Of a DNA stretch of 57,500 bases, positions 23,526-31,099 are shown piece after piece. Positions within the stretch are counted from its first letter, which is position 1, and each line of letters starts with the position of its first letter. The position numbers were made by a program, and so were the translations under genes. This stretch comes from Bigelowiella natans CCMP2755 (Eukaryota > Cercozoa > Chlorarachniophyceae). The notes beneath the pieces are model-generated. The model was given only the letters and a program-made list of their open reading frames with translations, was not told the DNA's origin and ran no database searches. Location of the stretch: positions 15,001-72,500 of the forward strand of contig ADNK01000007.1 in NCBI GenBank assembly GCA_000320545.1. Direction: 5' to 3'.

Positions 23526-24725
23526 ATGTCCCCGGTGTTAATTGAAAATACCGGGATTTCATCGGGTGGTATCATTCCCCACCAGGGATTCGGTTGCCGA
23601 AAAATGAGAAGAACAACAACCAGAAGAGATCAAGAACCGCACTTTCCAAAAATGAAACCGTCATCGCCGCAATCGGATGGACCTCCTGTGGGACCTCCTC
23701 CTGAGGAACTCGACGCTCCTGGATGGGGCGATTGGATTTATGGCACAGTACATAGTTCTGGTGAGGCCTTGGCCTCAGGAGTCATACTTGGTTCCGGAAT
23801 TGTGTCGAACACAACATCGTACCTTGGAGGAGGATTGATGGACATAGCTGTGAAAACTGGAGACGCCATTGGACATGGGGCTGACACTATTGCCAGTGTA
23901 ACAACTTATAGTGCTGGGGTATTCGCCAACACAACTTACGATGCAGTAAACACGGGAAGTCAGGGGCTGCTCCATTCATTGGATTTACTGAAATCTGTAA
24001 ATACTTCTATTTCGCAATACTTTTCAAGTTTATCAGAATCCATCTTGTACGCGTTCGATACCCTATTTAGCTTGATCTGGGCATGCTATATTCTATATGT
24101 TATCTGGAATCGCGGTCTTAGGAGCGGAGTGTACATGATGATATTGAAGGAGCTGGCGATCATCTACCGCTCAAGTTTGATGTCATTGATGATGCGCATG
24201 TTGGTGTCCCTAGATTGGTTGCAGGACTCACTTAGATGGATCATCACATTATCAGTTAAAACTCTTTCCTTCTATCCAAAGACATTTATCAGTACAGTTG
24301 TGCTATGTATCATTGGCCACGGCCTAATAATGTACTACATGTCCGAAAACGAGAAGGACACGATTGTGTCCTGTTGTTTTGATTCATTTTTCAAGTTTAC
24401 AGTCGGAGACCCATGCAAACAGACTCGGCGCTGCCTGAGCAAAATAATTATCTCTTCGCAATTTTTATGTTGTTATAGGGATAGGGAAGTATCCATAGAG
24501 GAAACAATCATCAAATCCGAACCAAAGGACCATGAGGATGACGACAAAAATCGAAAGCTCGAAAACCTCTTGCTCCAGCAAGAAAAGAGAGCCGAGTTAC
24601 TTAACAACCGACTTGAAAAGACTCTGAGCACTTTGGAGGCCATGATAAACAGGCAGAATGTGCAGTCTGAGAACAGGGTTTCAACTACAGGATCATCCTG
24701 TCTCGATGAAAAGGAAACAACATGA
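23526..24725 (+). CDS. Intronless two-TM coiled-coil protein, unknown family
   Basis: A 399-residue single-exon frame in a region where nearly every other gene is split. Residues 1-60 are basic then Pro-rich (GPPVGPPPEELD). Residues 66-150 are Gly/Ser/Thr-rich with repeated amphipathic turns (SGEALASGVILGSGIVS, GDAIGHGADTIASV). Predicted membrane helices lie at about 174-194 and 253-271, with a positively charged helical stretch between. A Cys-rich segment follows (residues 283-316, seven Cys). Residues 333-375 are acidic, then a heptad-like coiled coil (ENLLLQQEKRAELLNNRLEK), then a Ser/Thr tail. I recognise no family. The lack of introns could reflect a retrocopy, horizontal transfer, or simply a young gene. 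Confidence is that it is coding, from its length and composition. Confidence 0.7.
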   Translation: MSPVLIENTGISSGGIIPHQGFGCRKMRRTTTRRDQEPHFPKMKPSSPQSDGPPVGPPPEELDAPGWGDWIYGTVHSSGEALASGVILGSGIVSNTTSYLGGGLMDIAVKTGDAIGHGADTIASVTTYSAGVFANTTYDAVNTGSQGLLHSLDLLKSVNTSISQYFSSLSESILYAFDTLFSLIWACYILYVIWNRGLRSGVYMMILKELAIIYRSSLMSLMMRMLVSLDWLQDSLRWIITLSVKTLSFYPKTFISTVVLCIIGHGLIMYYMSENEKDTIVSCCFDSFFKFTVGDPCKQTRRCLSKIIISSQFLCCYRDREVSIEETIIKSEPKDHEDDDKNRKLENLLLQQEKRAELLNNRLEKTLSTLEAMINRQNVQSENRVSTTGSSCLDEKETT

Positions 24726-25613
24726 TCGCGCATTGATGACAAAAATGTGATTAGGAATGGAACATGCAGTGGCAAAGCTTCAGTGTCAACAATGCAGCGC
24801 GAGTGCAACTTCTAACTTTCAGTGTGTGTTAAATATCATTGACTCCTTCGCCTCAGAGTGCGTTCAACGAACTACAACGACTGCCATCAAAGCACGTGTA
24901 GTGATGACAATGCCATGCTCATGCGTGTGCGTGCATGTGTCCATGTACACATGCAACAATGCACAGCGATCATCTTGTCTCTTTGTGTCAAGCACCCACT
25001 TTCAAGCATGCATTGTGCCTTTGTCACACATCTGCACTCATTTCCACACATACACCAGACAACGTGTGTGCCCAAACAACAACATGTGCACCATGTTGCC
25101 AGCGTGTCAGTGCATCATTGATGAAATGGTACGTTTGCCGGTCATTGGCAATCATTTCTCCCTCATTTGATGACCATCCTGCCATTGGCGTTTTGTGTGT
25201 CGCACTGCGTGTGGGCGAGGTCATCACATTCAACATTTCATGGTTGCGCATGGAAAACGTTCTTGCATTCTTGCATGGCTAGACGGGTCTGTGAATCACA
25301 AAATTGCAGGATGCACACAATTTGAAAACTCTGCTGGTCGTTCAGAGGTGACAAGAAAAAAGTGTCTTTCCGAACGATGTGCGGATTGACCATTTTTTCA
25401 CATGCCTAGATGCGTGAGGGCCACATTCGTCTAGCTTGTTTGTGCATTGTGTCAACCTGGACCAAAAATGAAGGTTTTGAGTCCTTCTAGCCTTGTCCTC
25501 AGCTAGCTCAGCGTTCTTGAAAACTCCCAACACTTCTCAGTTCTCATATTCTCGTTGCTCTGATCATTGCTTCTGATGCAGTGCCAGAGTGGTCCACGTT
25601 CAGTGCTGCGACT

Positions 25614-25645
25614 GTGCTGCTGCTGCTGCTGCTGCTGCTGCTGAT
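25614..25645. repeat. (CTG)n trinucleotide repeat
   Basis: About nine GCT/CTG units in apparently non-coding sequence, followed by an imperfect GACTGCCACTG-like tandem pattern to about 25730. Confidence 0.9.
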
Positions 25646-25852
25646 GCTACGACGTCGACTGCCACTGCGTCTGCACTGCCACGACTGCCGCTGCCTCTGT
25701 CACCACTGCCACTGGCACTGCGACTGACTGGTCTTGGACACGAATCACCTGCACAAATCATCACACGCATGGATCAACTGGCGGGTGTCTTGCGACGTTC
25801 ACGGGTGCCCCAGCTAGCCAGCTCGCTAGCTCGTCCACGCATGCTGGCACGG

Positions 25853-26180
25853 ATGGGTCCGGTTGTCGAGAACAAAAATTGAACGTGAACAACAATGAAC
25901 AATGATGATGAACTGCATCTCCAAAACGTTGCGTGTTGTGTGTGTGCGTGTGTGTGATGTGTGCCCAATTTCAGTGCGTTTTTGCTTGCGCGAAGAAAGA
26001 GGCGCCGCTGTCTCCTCTTCTCCTCCTTGCGTGCGTGGCTTTGGCAACAACCTCACAAGGAAAGGTGTTTTCTGCAAGACACTTGCAGAAACGCAAACGT
26101 CTTGCAACACTTTGGAAGTGTGGTTCATCATCATTGTTCATTGTTCATTGTTCAATTTTTGTTCTCGACAACCGGACCCA
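25853..26180. repeat. Fold-back (inverted repeat) element
   Basis: The arm at about 25853-25935 and the arm at about 26102-26180 are inverted copies. Both contain GGGTCCGGTTGTCGAGAAC, an AATTGAAC / AACAATGATGATGAAC core, and a CCAAA-GTTGC end. The roughly 165-bp centre lacks an obvious open frame of note. The structure suits a fold-back or MITE-like element, but I found no clean target-site duplication. Confidence 0.65.
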
Positions 26181-26189
26181 TCCAGCGTG

Positions 26190-26480
26190 GACGATCCCAA
26201 GAACAAGAACAAGAACAAGAACAATGATGATGAACTGCGATTCCAAAGTGTTGCAAGACAGTTGCAGTGTGCGAAACGCAGTGCCTCGAACCAACTTTGG
26301 TGAGGACCAACCAGTGAACCAGCAGGGAACAATTCAAATTGGCAACCTAGCCATTGTGGAACAACATGACTAGCAGCAACATGGCGGCGACGCAAGGCAT
26401 CTGATCCAAGTGGCACCCGTGAAACAATGAAACAATGAAACAATGATGAAAAACTACATTTCCAAAGTGTTGCAAGACAC
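26190..26480. repeat. Further direct copies of the fold-back arm
   Basis: Two more diverged copies of the arm: at about 26211-26270 (after a GAACAA run; AATGATGATGAAC then TTCCAAAGTGTTGCAAGAC) and at about 26440-26480 (TTCCAAAGTGTTGCAAGACA again). Four copies within 0.65 kb point to local amplification. Confidence 0.6.
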
Positions 26481-27104
26481 TGAAAATCTTTTTTTTTCAA
26501 TGATTTTCAGAGTGGATTTGGATTTCCAACCATTGGATTTCGATTGTGTGATTTTTTTCCAGCCGAATTTTTATTGGACCAATTTCAAGCTTTCATTCAA
26601 AGTTGTGGTGCTCGTAGATGTGTAACAACATAGTTGGGAAGTCAAGGGCGCGAAAAGATTAACTAACTAACTAACTAACTAAATAACTAGATCTAGATCA
26701 TCTAGTCTACACTGTCGCATCTGTTCGGCAAGTAGAAAGAAGCTTGGATCTAGAAATGAAGAAAGCACAAATTTTACTCAAACGATGAAATTGCAGTGGG
26801 ACATTTAACAGAGTCATGCTGATTCTGCCAATCTTACAAGAAATCACATTTCCAAATGGCAATTAACACGCTATCGTAGTCTACTTCCCAATCTTCCGTC
26901 AAAGCATAAAACCCATCACGTTTTCTTCATGCGACTTCAATAACATGAATGTCTCTAGGAAAAAACATCTAACTTTATCCGTTACTCCATCACGAACACG
27001 TAGTTCAATCCAATTTGTGGTCAGACAGACCTTGGTAGATCGAATAACAATTTATTCCAAAACATCAATAAATTCCAGGTAATTTTTTGCAAAAGTGCAG
27101 GCGA

Positions 27105-27625
27105 TTCATATATATGTGTTGATATCATGTTGACTGTAGATATATTAGCTTTACCTAAAACATACTTATATACGCCATTTAGCTATGTGAGACGGATGTA
27201 ATGAAATAGCTACTACCTTTATAACATATATACGCCACATAGCTATGTAGCAAGGTGGATCATGTAGACTCTAGATATATTTCTATATATTAGCTACCTA
27301 TAATATATACGCTACATAGCTATCTCATAGCAAGATGGAGCAGTAGTACTATTTTTTAATAACTATATATGTGTTGATATCATGTTGACTGTAGATATAT
27401 TAGCTTTACCTAAAACATACTTATATACGCCATTTAGCTATGTGAGATGAGACGGATGTAATGAAATAGCTATATGTACCAAGGTGGATCATGTAGACTG
27501 TAGATATATTAGCTACCTTTAATACATACACTACATAGCTATCTTATAGCAAGATGGAGCAGTAGTACTATTTTTAATAACTATATGCATTGATATCATG
27601 TAGACTGCATGCGTATAGATGTATT
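27105..27625. repeat. AT-rich tandem repeat, about 250-bp period
   Basis: A block starting TATATGTGTTGATATCATGT at about 27111 recurs at about 27366 with roughly 100 matching bases (TAGCTTTACCTAAAACATAC shared). The rest of each unit (AAGGTGGATCATGTAGACT, GCAAGATGGAGCAGTAGTAC, TAATAACTATAT) also recurs in the same order, so there are two diverged copies and a partial third. Confidence 0.8.
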
Positions 27626-28147
27626 AGCTACCTATAACACATATACTACTACATAGCTGTATACATAGCAACTGATGATATCATTTGTTAGATATTGTAG
27701 ATCGATGTGTTAGCTAATTATGGACACAGCAATATCACATATGCAGCATGCTAGCTACCTGTGCATGATGCACATATAATGCATGCTACAGACATCACAC
27801 ACCTACATACATGGAGGTAGAGCAACATTGTAGACATGTAATATCATATATATACTATATATGCTATTATGATTACATGATCAATTGTCAGCAACAGTGT
27901 ACGTCGTATACGTATTTTTCAGGGCATGGTTGTGCGTGCCGGCGTCCTCCAGGTCAAGAATTCGGGAGATACGTACATGGACGTCAAGCTAAGATCCTCT
28001 TCATCGAGGTGAGCGAAAAGAAAGTTGAAACCCCCGAGGATCATCTAGCTCACAGAAAACCAATCCCGAGCATTGCGACAAGACCCTCGCCGCGAGGACA
28101 ACCATGATTGGATGATGGTGAAGATGGAGATGATCGAAGCCTGGCGA

Positions 28148-28266
28148 AGAGATAATAGACACAGTAATAGCATATATAATATATATATATATATGATATT
28201 ACATGTCTTATAATAGACACAGTAATAGCATATATAATATATATATGATATTACATGTCTATAATA
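28148..28266. repeat. Short tandem duplication, about 60-bp unit
   Basis: The unit ATAATAGACACAGTAATAGC plus an ATAT run plus GATATTACATGTCT occurs twice in a row, differing mainly in the length of the AT run. Confidence 0.9.
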
Positions 28267-28986
28267 GAGGACCTTCCGCACTCCCACCGTGATCACATCG
28301 TCTTCGTCTTGGGTGGGGACGAGATGACGAGATTGCGATCTGGCCAGGGAAGGAGAAGGGCGAGCAGAAGCTTGTTGTGCCGATCAAGGCTGGCGGTGCC
28401 GTGCTGCCGGTGCCGTGCTGCCGGTGCCGACAGGGCATCGTGTTGTCATCGAAAAATACATTGTGCAGCTCCTAGCTCGCCCTTTCTCTTTGTTCCAATG
28501 CAACACGCTAGCACGGCTCACCGGCTAGCTGTGGTGGGCATGGGACCACGCTGCGCAACACATCCGTCTCACATCATTGGTTCCCATGCAATCTAGCAGC
28601 AGCATCATGTGTGCTTTCGATCAGCTGGATCATGGATGCAAAAGTGTTCATGTCAGCCCGGCCTACTAGCAGCTAGAGCAGAGAGCATGTCGTTCATTGC
28701 GGCATCGTTGCGCGCGCCTCGCTCAGTCATGCTAGCATACAGCATGCATGCACGCATCTCAAGATCTCAACAACACTCCAACAATCTCATCATTCGATCA
28801 TGCGTGCGCATGCAATGAGACGTACAAGCTTGTTTTAGATGATGATGACTATCTACGATGTAGCTAGCTAGCTGTCTAGCTATATAGCTGTGCACACATG
28901 TGGAACTGCACAAACGTAGGTACGGTGAAATACTACTAGCTAGCTAGGTCGATGACAGCTGAATGCGCGCGCACGTATGTCAGACA

Positions 28987-29344
28987 TTTTAGCGGACTAG
29001 CGGTAGCTGTTTGGCTTTTGTGCGCGGGACTGTGCTGTTGATGTTGGAAAGTCAACACGCGGTCTCGTGTGCTTTTGGATTCTGATGATGACTTGTGACT
29101 TGCGCTGCACGCATGTGCGCATTGGGTTCCGGCGCATTCGCGAAGATTCTCGAATCTTCCAGAATTCTCTCGAATTCTCTCGAGTGTTTCTGGAAGGTTC
29201 TCGAAGCTTCCGGAATGTTCTCGAAGATTCTGGAAGTTCTGAGAACTTCCATGCGCATGTGCGCAGCGCAGCGTGCAGCACGAGTGGACGTGCGCATGCT
29301 GCGACAGCTCCTTGATCGTGGGTGGCGCGGCCAGACCGCTGACA
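28987..29344 (-). repeat. 3' LTR of the copia element
   Basis: 358 bp, matching 35713-36070 at all but one position (C at 28993, A at 35719). It carries the same heat-shock-element-like array at 29142-29249. Confidence 0.93.
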
Positions 29345-30349
29345 CGCCCCCATGGACGTGGTGACCACGATCAGAGTGCTGATGTGCACGTGCCATTTCT
29401 GCCATGGTGACAGAACTTTTGCACGGTGCTGCACATGGACGCCATTCCCAAAGGTTTCGGAGTCCGAATGGTTGGCAATGTTTTGCCGACCAAACATCGC
29501 ACCACCAGACGCCCAAAAACTCTGTGCAGAGGCACAAAATTCCCAGGCTTGCAACTGGGCAAGGTGCCATGGGCATGGTGCACTCCGAAATCGGCAGGAA
29601 AAATTCTTGCCTGACTGGGCAAGGTGCCACCATTTCGGTACGAACTGGGACTTGTCCAAAAAATTAATTTTTTTTGAACGACACCAGTGTGCTTCCAGAA
29701 AAGAATTTTTCTGCGACACTGGTGCACTTCCAGAAAAAATTCTGGAATCCCCTGGGCACTTCCAGAAAGATTCCAGAAAAATTCCGGAATGCCCTACGTT
29801 CGTCACCTGCACCCACATGCGGTGTTGACCAAGGCTCGGTAGGTAGGTAGACAGGTGGGTAGTGCAAGTAGTCCTTTCCTCCTTCTTCTTCTTCTTCTGT
29901 TTTTCGTCATCAGCAGTACGAGCAGCACGACCCTTCTGGTTTGATCGTTGCTGTTTGATGCCATCTCTGTCACTTACACTGTCACTACTGCTGCTGCTGT
30001 TTGCGTTGTGATGGCTACGGCGGTCTACTTTGAAGGGTTGTTTCTGATGCCCATGAAAGTTCCAGAAAGATTCCAGATTGTTGCTGCGTTTTTGTGAGAC
30101 TAAGCTAATACTAGCTGTTTCGTTAGTGATATGACGAGGAAGGGGGGGTGGAGGAGCCCCCTCAAAGCTTTGTTGAGGGACCGCTGCTCTTGCCTGGTCC
30201 CGAACGTTCGACCCCAAGTATGCTTCGCCCTGTAGGCGCGATTTTGTCTCATAAGGTGCGGCCAATTTCGATCTATCGGTGTCCTTGCCATGATAACCTT
30301 TTGTGCCAGAACCCTCATTGTGATAGATTTCCCTTCTGCCTGCTTCCAT
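28997..30349 (-). CDS. Uncertain 450-codon frame in the copia 3' region
   Basis: An open frame in element sense starting MEAGRREIYHNEGSGTKG and ending inside the 3' LTR. The first 160 residues are hydrophilic with Pro, Ser and Lys runs. The central part repeats a Leu-Glu-Ser-Phe-Trp-like motif arising from TTCCAGAA palindromes. The last 94 residues simply translate the LTR array. It could be an extra element ORF or a chance frame through repetitive DNA; codons in the LTR part are dictated by the 5-bp repeat, which argues against selection for protein. Confidence 0.2.
   Translation of the reverse strand: MEAGRREIYHNEGSGTKGYHGKDTDRSKLAAPYETKSRLQGEAYLGSNVRDQARAAVPQQSFEGAPPPPLPRHITNETASISLVSQKRSNNLESFWNFHGHQKQPFKVDRRSHHNANSSSSSDSVSDRDGIKQQRSNQKGRAARTADDEKQKKKKKEERTTCTTHLSTYLPSLGQHRMWVQVTNVGHSGIFLESFWKCPGDSRIFSGSAPVSQKNSFLEAHWCRSKKINFLDKSQFVPKWWHLAQSGKNFSCRFRSAPCPWHLAQLQAWEFCASAQSFWASGGAMFGRQNIANHSDSETFGNGVHVQHRAKVLSPWQKWHVHISTLIVVTTSMGACQRSGRATHDQGAVAACARPLVLHAALRTCAWKFSELPESSRTFRKLREPSRNTRENSREFWKIRESSRMRRNPMRTCVQRKSQVIIRIQKHTRPRVDFPTSTAQSRAQKPNSYR
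29142..29249. promoter_or_regulatory. Heat-shock-element-like array in 3' LTR
   Basis: Alternating GAA and TTC triplets every 5 bp: GAA at 29142, TTC 29147, GAA 29152, TTC 29157, GAA 29162, then CTC/GAA/CTC/GAG near-matches; after a 1-bp phase slip, TTC 29188, GAA 29193, TTC 29198, GAA 29203, TTC 29208, GAA 29213, TTC 29218, GAA 29223, TTC 29228, GAA 29233. This nGAAnnTTCn pattern is the known binding architecture for trimeric heat-shock factor (HSF). Binding is inferred. The array is palindromic, so strand does not matter. Confidence 0.75.
29345..29352 (-). other. Candidate polypurine tract next to 3' LTR
   Basis: In element sense TGGGGGCG directly precedes the TGTCAG start of the 3' LTR, the expected place for the plus-strand primer. 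Near-identical ATGGGGGCG strings occur twice more in the 3' region (30863-30871 and 30934-30942). Confidence 0.55.
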
Positions 30350-31099
30350 GAAGGGGGGAGCGAGGATTCTCTTACCGGAAAGCTATAACGACGGTTATTG
30401 AATTATTTATATAATAATGAGTCATCACTGAGCACCATAAGGGGCGCTAACTTCCTCATAATGAATATTCACCGCTTCGACCGGCCTGGATCTGTGATAG
30501 CCATTTCTCTGCGTAACTATTTGGTTGTCTTTGTGAATAGGCCCTCCTTGGTAGTCATGCTGTGGACGATCCGTTAACCCTGTATGGAGACTCAAGTTCA
30601 CGTGCCTTAGAAATCGCTATATTACCCATGCTGCTTTGTTGCGGTCTCTGCATTTCTTTATTGTGGCCATTGTACATAGGAGCCACAGCAGATGCCTCGC
30701 CACTTCCAATATAATACCGATAATTGTGTGGATCTCCAGGCGATCGTTTTTCCTTTTGTTAACTTCGTAGGTATCTTGTAGTATACAGCTTTTGCATGTT
30801 CTCTCCTTATATTTGACTTCGTATTTGTTATACACTAGGTATCTCGTCTTCATTATTATATCCGCCCCCATGATTGTGCAGTGTCTGGAAGACACTGTGC
30901 AATCATATAGAAATCTATAGCGTATTCTACATTCGCCCCCATGATAGCGAGAGTGTCTGGAAGACACTGTGCATATAGTCCATAGCAAGATACGCAAGGA
31001 AAGGTACACACATACAAAGATGTGTGCCATTAAAACCTTGCAGCCTATATGTTTATATGTTGTAGGTTTCTAAATGGACGTGGGGCTTTCATAGGGCGA
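29353..31099 (-). other. 1.7-kb extra 3' segment of the copia element
   Basis: Lies between the Gag-Pol stop and the 3' LTR. The 10-mer ATGGACGTGG occurs at both ends (29352-29361 and 31074-31083), as expected if the segment had been inserted or captured by template switching. Inside are a cluster of TTCCAGAA palindromes (29693-29789), a Lys-coding (CTT)n patch near 29881, and a duplicated hairpin motif (30863-30973). No recognisable domain such as an envelope or host gene is seen. Confidence 0.6.
30863..30973. repeat. Duplicated hairpin motif in the 3' region
   Basis: Two copies (30863-30901 and 30934-30973) of CGCCCCCATGAT followed by AGTGTCTGGAAGACACTGTG, in which GTGTCT and AGACAC form a stem. 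Each begins with the same CGCCCCCATG string that abuts the 3' LTR. Confidence 0.85.

Larger units (their letters stand above)
24726..28986. other. Repeat-rich non-coding belt left of the retrotransposon
   Basis: More than 4 kb with no splice-consistent frames. The first part is rich in TGCATG/CACACA-like text, then come fold-back copies (25.85-26.48 kb), AT-rich tandem repeats (27.1-27.6 kb), a short tandem duplication (28.15-28.27 kb), and GCTAGC/GCATGC palindrome-rich sequence up to the LTR. It is probably decayed transposon or satellite DNA. Confidence 0.6.

Noticed and set aside
17264-26692. (GTTA)n at 17264-17289 and (TAAC)n at about 26659-26692 as inverted ends of one large element
   Set aside because: Beyond the simple tetranucleotide run the flanks do not match, and ordinary multi-exon genes lie between.
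29067-29364. Frames repeated in both LTRs (RIREDSRIFQNS-type text)
   Set aside because: They are translations of the 5-bp GAA/TTC array, which has a 15-bp coding period in every frame.
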